A stretch of 28,069 bases of DNA from Actinomycetota bacterium. GTDB taxonomy: Bacteria; Actinomycetota; Thermoleophilia; Gaiellales; Gaiellaceae. Under the pieces are notes generated by a model, which saw only the letters and a list, made by a program, of their open reading frames with translations, did not search any database and was not told the DNA's origin. Shown piece after piece: positions 22,018 through 28,069 of the stretch. The stretch covers positions 1 to 28,069 of the forward strand of contig VAXY01000086.1 of the NCBI GenBank assembly GCA_005885085.1, given 5' to 3'. Numbering within the stretch: the first letter of the stretch is position 1; each line of letters opens with the position of its first letter. Both the position numbers and the translations under genes were made by a program.

Positions 22018-22022
22018 GGAGG
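22018..22022 (+). promoter_or_regulatory. Ribosome-binding site deciding the ATPase start
   Basis: GGAGG lies 4 nt before the ATG at 22027, which fixes that start over the in-frame upstream ATG at 21994. It contrasts with the many genes here that lack a ribosome site. Confidence 0.6.
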
Positions 22023-22026
22023 CGAG

Positions 22027-22806
22027 ATGAGCGAGACCATTGCAATGCCAGCGGTCGCGGCCGCCGAACCGGCCCCAACCGGTCCGGTAGTCTCGGCCAA
22101 AGACCTCACTCGCCGATACGGCGAAGGCGACACGGCCGTCGACGCGCTCCGCGGCGTCTCGCTCGAGGTCCCGAGCGGCCAACTGACGGCCGTGATGGGC
22201 CCATCGGGCTCGGGCAAGTCGACCCTGATGCACATCCTCGCCGGGCTCGACCAGCCCACGTCGGGCGAGGTCGCGATCGCCGGCATCAACATCTCGAAGC
22301 TCGGCGACAGCGACCTGACCAAGCTGCGCCGGCGCCACATCGGCTTCATCTTCCAGTTCTTCAACCTCCTCCCCATGCTCACGGCCGAGGAGAACGTGTT
22401 GCTGCCGCTCTCGATCGCGGGTGAGAAGCCGGATCCCAAGTGGGTGATGGAGCTCTTGGGACGGATCGGCCTGACCGATCGCCGGGCCCATCGCCCTGCT
22501 GAGCTTTCGGGCGGCCAGCAGCAGCGTGTCGCGATCGGCCGGGCGCTCGTGAGCAAGCCGACGATCGTGTTCGCCGACGAGCCGACCGGGAATCTCGACT
22601 CGACTACGAGCGGCGAGATCCTCGAGCTCATGCGCAGCTCCGTCGACGCATACGGACAGACCACCGTGATGGTGACGCACGAGCCCCGTGCGGCTGCGAT
22701 CGCCGACCGCATCCTCTTCCTCGACGACGGCCTGATCGTGAAGGAGCTCGGCCGTTCGGAGGCACACGACGTGATCTCGGTGATGGAGGAGCTCGCCGGC
22801 TCATGA
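22027..22806 (+). CDS. ABC transporter ATP-binding protein, MacB/LolD type
   Basis: A 259-residue ATPase with Walker A GPSGSGKST (from residue 58), Q-loop FIFQFFNLLPMLTAEEN, signature LSGGQQQRVAIGRAL, Walker B IVFADEPTGNLDS and the H-loop VTHEP. The FFNLLP and EPTGNLD phrases are typical of the LolD/MacB/FtsE subfamily that works with FtsX-type permeases. An Ala/Pro-rich leader of about 20 residues precedes the domain. The stop overlaps the start of the permease gene (ATGA), so the two are co-translated and form one complex. In Gram-positives such mechanotransmission systems extrude antimicrobial peptides or release lipoproteins; the substrate here is unknown. Confidence 0.93.
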   Translation: MSETIAMPAVAAAEPAPTGPVVSAKDLTRRYGEGDTAVDALRGVSLEVPSGQLTAVMGPSGSGKSTLMHILAGLDQPTSGEVAIAGINISKLGDSDLTKLRRRHIGFIFQFFNLLPMLTAEENVLLPLSIAGEKPDPKWVMELLGRIGLTDRRAHRPAELSGGQQQRVAIGRALVSKPTIVFADEPTGNLDSTTSGEILELMRSSVDAYGQTTVMVTHEPRAAAIADRILFLDDGLIVKELGRSEAHDVISVMEELAGS

Positions 22807-25370
22807 TCAGGGTCGCGCTCCGAGGCCTCGCGGGCCGCAAGCTGCGGGCGTCACTGACAGCGTTCGCGATCGTGCTCGGCGTCGCGATGGTGAGCGGCAC
22901 GTTCGTCCTGACGGACACGATGAACGGCGCCTTCGACTCGATCATCTCGCAGTCGTACAAGAACGCCGACGTCGTGGTCAGCGGCAAGACCGCGTTCGAC
23001 ACCGACACAAACGGCAACGCGGTCCAGGCGCCGAGCTTCCCGGAGACGCTGCTCCCGAAGGTCCGGGCCCTGCCGGACGTGAAGGCGGCAGCCGGCTCCC
23101 TCACCGACAACAAGACCAAGCTGGTGGGGCGCGACGGCAAGCTCGTCGGCGGTCACGGCGCGCCCAACCTCGCCTTCAGCGTCGAGCCGAGGTCGGATCA
23201 GCGCTTCAACCCCCTCGTGCTCACGTCCGGCAGATGGCCGAGCGGCGCGAAGGAGGTCGCAATCGACAGCGGCACGGCGGGCAACAAGCACTACAAGGTC
23301 GGCGACACGATCGGCATTCAGACCCGCGGCCCGGTCCAGCAGTTCCGCGTCGTGGGAGTCGTGAAGCTCCCCGGCGTCTCGATCGGCGGCGCGACGATGT
23401 CCGTCTTCGACATCCCGACGGCGCAGATGCTCTTCCACCGCCAGGGCCGGCTCGACGTCATCCGCGTTCAGGCGAAAAGCGGCGTGCCGACACCGAAGCT
23501 GCTCTCCGAGGTCAGGGCCATCCTGCCGTCGACCGTTCAGGCCCGGGACGTCGCCGCGCAGGAGAAGCGCGACAAGAAGACGGTCAACTTCACCAGCTTC
23601 ATCCAGTACTTCCTGCTCGCGTTCGCCGGCATCGCGCTCTTCGTTGGCAGCTTCGTGATCGCGAACACGCTGTCGATTACGATTGCGCAGCGCGTTCGCG
23701 AGTTCGCAACGCTGCGCACGCTCGGCGCGACCCGCCGTCAGATCCTTCGTGCTGTCGTGATCGAGGCCCTCGTCATCGGGACGCTAGGGTCGGTCACCGG
23801 GCTCTTCCTCGTGCTCGGCCTCGCGAAGGGCCTGAACGCGCTCTTCAAGGTGCTCGGCTTCGACCTCCCGACGGCGGCGACCGTCTTCAAGGAGCGCACG
23901 GTGATCGTCAGCCTGCTCGTCGGCATCGTGATCACGCTGCTTGCAAGCCTCAGGCCGGCATTGCGCGCTACGCGAGTCCCACCGATCGCCGCGGTGCGCG
24001 AAGGCGCGATCCTGCCGCCCGGACGCTTCGCGCGCCTCACGCCGATCCTGTCGCTGATCACGCTCGTCCTCGGCGTCCTGCTACTCGGCTACGGGGTGCT
24101 CGGTCACGGGCTCTCGACGGCCAACCGGCTCGGGTCCCTCGGCTTCGGCATCGTCCTCCTCTTCTTCGGCGTGTCCGCGAATGCGTCGCGTCTCGTCCGC
24201 CCGCTCGCCTCGGTGCTCGGGTGGCCGGCGACGCGGATCGGCGGGACCGCCGGCGTGCTGGCGCGCGACAACACGATGCGGAACACCAAGCGCACCGCCT
24301 CCACTGCTTCGGCGCTGATGATCGGCCTCGCCCTGGTCACCTTCGTCGCGATCCTCGGCCAGGGCATCCGTTCGTCCTTCGAGAGCGCCGTCGACGACCT
24401 CCTCCGCAGCGACTACGCGCTCACGTCGACGGACACGTTTACGCCCCTCTCCGTCTCAGACGAGCGCGCACTCGCCAAGGCGCCGAACGTAACGGCGATC
24501 TCGGGCGTGCGTGCCGGCTCGGCGCGCATCCTGGGCAAGACCGACAATCTCACCGGCGTCGCGCCGAACATGGCCCAGGTGATCCATCTCCGCTGGAAGC
24601 AGGGCTCCGCGGCGGTGCCCTCGCAACTCGGCAGCGACGGCGCCTTCGTCGACCACAAGTACGCGAAGAAGAACCACCTGACGATCGGCTCGCCGATCAA
24701 CATCGAGACGCCGTCCCGCGACAGGTTCACCGTGCTCGTGAAGGGGATCTTCAAGCTCCCCAACGGAGGCTCGCCCTTCGGCCCAGTGACGATCTCGAAC
24801 GCCAACTTCGACGCCCATTACCCGAGCCCCGAGAACGAGATGGTGTTCGTCAAGGTGCGAGGCGGAGTCACGGACGCGAACACCGCGACGCTCGAGCACC
24901 AGGTCAAGGGCTTCGCGGACGCGAAAGTCCAGACGGCGTCGCAGTTCAAGACGAACTTCGAGAAGCCGCTGAACAAGATCCTGATCCTGCTCTACGTGCT
25001 CCTGCTGCTCTCCGTGATCGTGAGCCTGTTCGGCATCGTCAACACGCTCGTGCTGACCGTGTTCGAGCGGACGCGGGAGATCGGAATGCTGCGGGCCGTC
25101 GGCATGACGCGGCGCCAAACGCGCTCGATGATCCGGCACGAGAGCGTTGTCACGTCGTTGATCGGTGGCGCACTCGGAATGGCGGTCGGGTTCTTCCTGG
25201 CGCTGCTCGTCACCCACGCGCTTTCGAGCGAGGGCATCGTCTTCGCGGTGCCGTGGCTGACGCTGCTGGGCTTCGTGCTCGCCACTGTCGTCGTCGGCGT
25301 GATCGCGGCGATCTTCCCGGCGCGCCGCGCCGCGGGCCTCAACGTGCTAGCGGCGCTCCAGTACGAGTAG
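22803..25370 (+). CDS. FtsX-like ABC transporter permease, two-domain form
   Basis: An 855-residue permease of the MacB superfamily with duplicated FtsX units: helix 1 at about 15-35 (LTAFAIVLGVAMVSGTFVLT), a large extracytoplasmic domain, three helices (about 265-285, 315-335, 360-385), further helices near 405-455, another N-terminal-type helix (ASALMIGLALVTFVAILGQ) leading a second extracytoplasmic domain (about 520-710), and a final three-helix FtsX unit ending RRAAGLNVLAALQYE. The cytoplasmic motifs REFATLRTLGATRRQ and REIGMLRAVGMTRRQ recur in both halves. Gene overlap with the ATPase shows they form one transporter. The 3' end overlaps the convergent aldolase gene by 24 bp. Confidence 0.93.
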   Translation: MIRVALRGLAGRKLRASLTAFAIVLGVAMVSGTFVLTDTMNGAFDSIISQSYKNADVVVSGKTAFDTDTNGNAVQAPSFPETLLPKVRALPDVKAAAGSLTDNKTKLVGRDGKLVGGHGAPNLAFSVEPRSDQRFNPLVLTSGRWPSGAKEVAIDSGTAGNKHYKVGDTIGIQTRGPVQQFRVVGVVKLPGVSIGGATMSVFDIPTAQMLFHRQGRLDVIRVQAKSGVPTPKLLSEVRAILPSTVQARDVAAQEKRDKKTVNFTSFIQYFLLAFAGIALFVGSFVIANTLSITIAQRVREFATLRTLGATRRQILRAVVIEALVIGTLGSVTGLFLVLGLAKGLNALFKVLGFDLPTAATVFKERTVIVSLLVGIVITLLASLRPALRATRVPPIAAVREGAILPPGRFARLTPILSLITLVLGVLLLGYGVLGHGLSTANRLGSLGFGIVLLFFGVSANASRLVRPLASVLGWPATRIGGTAGVLARDNTMRNTKRTASTASALMIGLALVTFVAILGQGIRSSFESAVDDLLRSDYALTSTDTFTPLSVSDERALAKAPNVTAISGVRAGSARILGKTDNLTGVAPNMAQVIHLRWKQGSAAVPSQLGSDGAFVDHKYAKKNHLTIGSPINIETPSRDRFTVLVKGIFKLPNGGSPFGPVTISNANFDAHYPSPENEMVFVKVRGGVTDANTATLEHQVKGFADAKVQTASQFKTNFEKPLNKILILLYVLLLLSVIVSLFGIVNTLVLTVFERTREIGMLRAVGMTRRQTRSMIRHESVVTSLIGGALGMAVGFFLALLVTHALSSEGIVFAVPWLTLLGFVLATVVVGVIAAIFPARRAAGLNVLAALQYE

Positions 25371-26381
25371 CGCGTCGGGGATCGCCTCGAGCGCCGTCTC
25401 GATGTCGTCGTCGCTGATGTCGAGGTGCGTCACCGCGCGGACGACGCTTGGATGGACGGTGGTCGAGACGAGGACGCCGCGCTCCTTCAGGCGGTCGATG
25501 GCGGCGGCGCGGTCCGGCCCGACGTCGATCTGAACGAAGTTCGTCTCCGCCTGCCCCGGGTCGACACTGAGCCCGGCCGCGGCGAGGCCCTCGCCGAGAC
25601 GGCGGGCGCGCGCATGGTCGTCCGCGATGCGGTCGACGTGGTGGTCGAGGGCATACAGCGCGGCCGCGGCGACGATCCCCGCCTGACGCATCGCGCCGCC
25701 GAAGAAGTGCTTCCCGCGCCGCGCCTTCACCATCAGCTCTGAGGAGCCGGCAATCAGCGCCCCGAGCGGACAGCCGAGGCCTTTCGAGAAACAGAGGGTG
25801 ACCGTGTCGAAACCGCGCCCGATCCGCGCCGGCTCGACACCGCACGCGGTCGCCGCGTTGACGAGGCGCGCACCGTCCAGATGGGCGGCGAGGTCGTGTT
25901 CCCGGCACGTGGCGACGATCGCGTCGATCTCGTCGAGCGGCCAGACGCGACCGCCCGCGCTGTTGTGGGTGTTCTCCACGGCGACGATGCGCGTCGGAGC
26001 GACGTGGACGCTCGTGCGATCCCGGATCTCGGCGACGACCTGGTCAGGCGAGAACCGCCCACTCGTTCCCTGGAGCCCGATCGTCAGCAGGCCCGAGTGT
26101 ACGGCGGGCCCGCCGAGCTCGGACAGCATGATGTGCGCGTGGCGCTCGACGAGCAGCGCGTCACCGGGCCGCCCGAGGATCTGCAGTGCGATCTGGTTCG
26201 CCATGGTCGCGGTCGGAAGGAAGACTGCTTCCTCCTGCCCGAGGAACTCCGCCCCGCGGCGCTCGAGCTCGTTGACGGTCGGATCCTCACGCTTCTGCTC
26301 GTCGCCGACGCTGGCGCTCGCGATCGCCTCGCGCATGGCCGCCGTCGGTTGGGTCAGCGTGTCGGAACGAAGATCGATCAC
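25347..26381 (-). CDS. Low-specificity L-threonine aldolase-like PLP enzyme
   Basis: A 344-residue fold-type I PLP enzyme of the beta-eliminating lyase family. The N-terminus VIDLRSDTLTQPT is the family hallmark; EDPTVNELE, the PLP-stacking His in ERHAHIM, the Asp of HLDGARL that contacts the pyridine nitrogen, and the Schiff-base lysine in FSKGLGCP (residue 200 from this start) are all present. Threonine aldolases split threonine or allo-threonine to glycine and acetaldehyde; related members act on other beta-hydroxy amino acids. The start is taken as GTG 26381 because homologues begin at IDLRSDT; an in-frame GTG at 26411 would add ten residues. A CAAAAT lies 6 nt before 26381. Confidence 0.92.
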   Translation of the reverse strand: MIDLRSDTLTQPTAAMREAIASASVGDEQKREDPTVNELERRGAEFLGQEEAVFLPTATMANQIALQILGRPGDALLVERHAHIMLSELGGPAVHSGLLTIGLQGTSGRFSPDQVVAEIRDRTSVHVAPTRIVAVENTHNSAGGRVWPLDEIDAIVATCREHDLAAHLDGARLVNAATACGVEPARIGRGFDTVTLCFSKGLGCPLGALIAGSSELMVKARRGKHFFGGAMRQAGIVAAAALYALDHHVDRIADDHARARRLGEGLAAAGLSVDPGQAETNFVQIDVGPDRAAAIDRLKERGVLVSTTVHPSVVRAVTHLDISDDDIETALEAIPDALLVLERR

Positions 26382-26447
26382 GAGCTCATTTTGCAGCTTT
26401 GAAGTCGTCACCCCCGCGGGTGATCATCGCCGCGAGGAAACAAGCCG

Positions 26448-26981
26448 ATGATCCACCAGATGAGCGGCTCGATGGACAAGCGCTTCATTGGAGGCGGTCT
26501 GCGGCTCGCCACAGGCTCGTCTGCGCCCCCGCGCCTCGACCACGGCTACTTCCAGGACGAGGTCCGGCCGATGCTCGGCTCGATCCTGCTCAAGAAGGGC
26601 TGGATCTCCCACGACAAGCTCGACGCCGCACTGGAGGCTGGCCGGATCAGCGGGATGCGTCTCGGCGAGACCCTGCTCTCGCGGGGCTGGCTGTTCGAGC
26701 CCGAGCTCGCCTGTGCGCTCGCGGAACAGTTCGGCCTCAGGTACGTCGACCTCGTCCGCCATCCGCTCGATCCGAGTGCGGCGCGGTTGCTGTCCACCGA
26801 GGTCGCGCGGCGCATGTTCGCGGTGCCGGTCCGCTTCGTGGAGTCTGGCGCGATCGAGGTCGCGGTCGCCGATCCAGCCGACGCGGACGTCGGCGCGCTC
26901 GAGCAGATGCTGGGTCGCCTGGTGGAGCTCGTCGTCGGCGAGCGCTCGGTGATCCAGGACTCCTGGCGCTACACGCGCTGA
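26448..26981 (+). CDS. Stand-alone GspE/PilB N-terminal-domain (MshEN-like) protein
   Basis: A 177-residue protein. From about residue 40, LGSILLKKGWISHDKLDAAL, then GMRLGETLLSRGWL, ALAEQFGLRYVDLVRHPLDPSAARLLSTEVARRMFAVPVR and a final beta segment IEVAVADPAD match the N-terminal domain of type II secretion/type IV pilus ATPases (GspE_N), which in MshE binds cyclic di-GMP. No ATPase domain follows, so this is a free-standing regulatory or docking unit. The N-terminal 38 residues are unassigned. GAGGAAA lies about 8-10 nt before ATG 26448; ATG 26460 is an alternative. No other pilus or secretion genes are in the window. Confidence 0.82.
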   Translation: MIHQMSGSMDKRFIGGGLRLATGSSAPPRLDHGYFQDEVRPMLGSILLKKGWISHDKLDAALEAGRISGMRLGETLLSRGWLFEPELACALAEQFGLRYVDLVRHPLDPSAARLLSTEVARRMFAVPVRFVESGAIEVAVADPADADVGALEQMLGRLVELVVGERSVIQDSWRYTR

Positions 26982-26986
26982 CCGGC

Positions 26987-27424
26987 CTACTCGTGCATCG
27001 GCGCCCTGGTGCCTGGCACGTGCAGCAGGTTCTCGACGTCCCGCACGCCCTGCACCTTGCGTGTCTCCGCGACGAGCTCGTCGATCAGATCGGCGCGCGG
27101 AATCTCGCCGCGCAGTTGGACGACGCCGTCCTGCACGTTGACGTTCAGCTTCCCTTTGGGGACGTCGCGATTGCGGAAGACCTCGCTCCGGATCTTGTCG
27201 GCCAGCGTGGCGTCGTCGAAGTCCTTCGGCTCTTCCCGCAGGTGCTGCACCTTCTGTGAGAGGCCGTACGCCTCCGCTGCCACACCGCGTCCCACACGTC
27301 CGGCCTGCCTACGACCTGACCTGAAGCGGTCGAGCGTGACGTGACGCCTGCGTCTGCCGTTCTGGGGATCGAAGAAGTAGGCCAGGAGGGCGCCCAGTGC
27401 GCCTCCGAGTGCAAAGACTCCCAT
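26987..27424 (-). CDS. BON-domain protein with N-terminal membrane segment
   Basis: A 145-residue protein. Residues 2-18 (GVFALGGALGALLAYFF) form a Gly-rich membrane helix followed by DPQNGRRRRH, a phrase common in YtxH-like/BON proteins. The C-terminal 75 residues (DATLADKIRSEVFRN, LNVNVQDGVVQLRGEI, VEDVENLLH-like end) form a BON domain, a small alpha/beta fold thought to bind phospholipid surfaces. Start ATG 27424 follows a perfect AGGAGG. It is convergent with the GspE-N gene, with only 5 nt between the stops. Probably an envelope-stress or membrane-associated protein; role not known. Confidence 0.88.
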   Translation of the reverse strand: MGVFALGGALGALLAYFFDPQNGRRRRHVTLDRFRSGRRQAGRVGRGVAAEAYGLSQKVQHLREEPKDFDDATLADKIRSEVFRNRDVPKGKLNVNVQDGVVQLRGEIPRADLIDELVAETRKVQGVRDVENLLHVPGTRAPMHE

Positions 27425-27477
27425 TCGTTCCTCCTCGTTTTCGGCTCGTCCCTCGCCTTCCCGGCGACGGCGGCGGC

Positions 27478-27815
27478 TCAAACGTCGGCGACGATCCCGC
27501 CCCACGGAGCGAGCTCCCGTCGTCCGTCGAGGTCGATCTCGGCGGGCTCGTCGGAAAGGTTGACGGCGACGGCCGTGTGCTCGCCGCGCCGGAACGCCCA
27601 CACGCCCGCAGGCGCGGAGAGCGTTTCGTACCACCCTTCACGTAGGTCGGCGCGGCGAGTGGAAGCCACGGGTTCGTCCAGCCGCCGTTCCACGGCATCG
27701 GCGTCCGAGCTCCGTCGCGTCCCGCCAGGTCGCGCTCCTGCTCCGGAGGAACCTGCGCCTGCTCCATGCCCAGTTCGTCGCCGTAGTAGAAGACCGGCGT
27801 CCCGCGCACGAGTTG
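27478..27815 (-). pseudogene. GH13 alpha-glucosidase, C-terminal remnant, frame-disrupted
   Basis: On the minus strand the sequence begins at LVRGTPVFYYGDELGM, followed by DGARTPMPWNGGWTNPWLPLA: the hallmark of GH13 alpha-glucosidases/oligo-1,6-glucosidases that hydrolyse terminal alpha-glucosidic bonds. The N-terminal (beta/alpha)8 portion with the catalytic Asp and Glu, some 400 residues, is missing; upstream of about 27815 the sequence belongs to rlmN on the other strand. A second lesion lies near 27645: after NPWLPLA the frame shifts to ADLREGWYETLSAPAGVWAFRR, with about 30-35 residues (the usual LLxLYRxLLxLRRxxPAL region) missing. The C-terminal beta domain then runs to the stop at 27478 (GGIVADV). 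Confidence 0.8.
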
Positions 27816-28069
27816 GCCGCACGCGGCGAGCCGCCCTACCGCGCCGTCCAGGTGTGGGAATGGGCGGCGCGCGGCGTAAGCGGTTACGCGGAGATGACGA
27901 ACGTTCCGGCCGAGCTCCGCGAGGAGCTGCACCGCGAGCTTCCGTTCTCGACGCTCGAAGTCGAACAGGAACAGCGGGCGCGCGACGGCACCGTGAAGAC
28001 GCTCTTCCGCACCCCCGATGGCCATCCCGTGGAAGGGGTGTTGATGCGCTACCGCGACGGCCGGCGTTC
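27810..28069 (+). CDS. rlmN: RlmN-type 23S rRNA/tRNA adenine C2-methyltransferase, 5' fragment running off the window
   Basis: In the plus frame with codons at 27810, 27813 and so on, the translation reads ELAARGEPPYRAVQVWEW, then GYAEMTNVPAELREEL, TLEVEQEQRARDGTVKTLFR and GHPVEGVLMRYRDGRR to the window end. This is the N-terminal accessory domain of RlmN, the radical-SAM enzyme that methylates C2 of A2503 in 23S rRNA; the CxxxCxxC cluster motif would follow outside the window. No clear start codon is present: TTG 27813 is the only close candidate, and the usual 10-15 first residues seem to be missing at the junction with the GH13 remnant. Confidence 0.8.

Noticed and set aside
23234..25417. 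727-codon open frame overlapping the FtsX permease gene
   Set aside because: Arg/His/Pro-rich shadow of the permease in another frame; no domain or membrane pattern.
27309..28025. 238-codon minus-strand frame joining the rlmN antisense with the GH13 segment as one gene
   Set aside because: The first part is the antisense of rlmN and the last part is the wrong frame of the GH13 C-terminus and BON gene; only the middle is genuine GH13.

Overview
The window is roughly two-thirds G+C, with strong G/C bias at third codon positions and frequent GTG starts. The gene content (short GltX without the zinc-finger insert, secreted Ig-repeat and subtilase proteins, archaeal-style HD protein, TAnnnT -10 elements just before start codons) suggests an actinobacterium, probably of the class Thermoleophilia (Gaiellales/Solirubrobacterales-like). 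That placement is an inference from style and content; no rRNA is present. No phage, insertion sequence, integrase or CRISPR array was seen.

Layout. 1-1214: a methyltransferase coupled to an iron-sulfur uracil-DNA-glycosylase-like protein. 1224-4880: two half-transporters of a heterodimeric ABC exporter, separated by an unusual hairpin region; the second is frame-disrupted. 4908-6586: a membrane protein and an HD-superfamily protein whose HD doublet reads HC. 6695-7135: tRNA-Glu (minus) and tRNA-Gln (plus) flanking a small charged ORF. 7149-13088: a small ABM-like protein, a giant secreted Ig-repeat protein ending in a PASTA-like domain, and a divergent secreted subtilase with tryptophan repeats, also frame-disrupted. 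13193-16770: a minus-strand operon of receiver-only response regulator, M3-like and M14 metallopeptidases. 16977-19279: gltX and divergent nfo. 19312-21953: a broken MFS transporter, a cysteine-rich protein and a CAX-type cation/proton antiporter. 22027-25370: a MacB/LolD-type ATPase-permease pair. 25347-27424: a threonine-aldolase-like enzyme, a stand-alone GspE-N-terminal-domain protein and a BON-domain protein. 27478-28069: the 3' part of a GH13 alpha-glucosidase gene abutting the 5' part of rlmN, both truncated at one junction.

Two features stand out across the window. First, at least eight genes have a TAnnnT hexamer placed 6-10 nt before an ATG/GTG start, usually without a Shine-Dalgarno sequence; this is the layout of leaderless transcripts, and in two cases the stop codon of the upstream gene supplies the first three bases of the hexamer. 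Second, four otherwise well-preserved genes (ABC subunit 2, subtilase, MFS, GH13) each lose frame where family-conserved residues are missing, and GH13/rlmN are cut at a shared junction. This is either a burst of recent small deletions or, quite possibly, assembly error, and should be settled before any gene here is called dead.

The most interesting regulatory candidate is the 92-nt gap between the two ABC half-transporters, where one central segment can pair either with an upstream arm or with a downstream arm carrying the ribosome-binding site, as in a translational switch. A 12-bp-arm hairpin also covers the start codon of the MFS gene.
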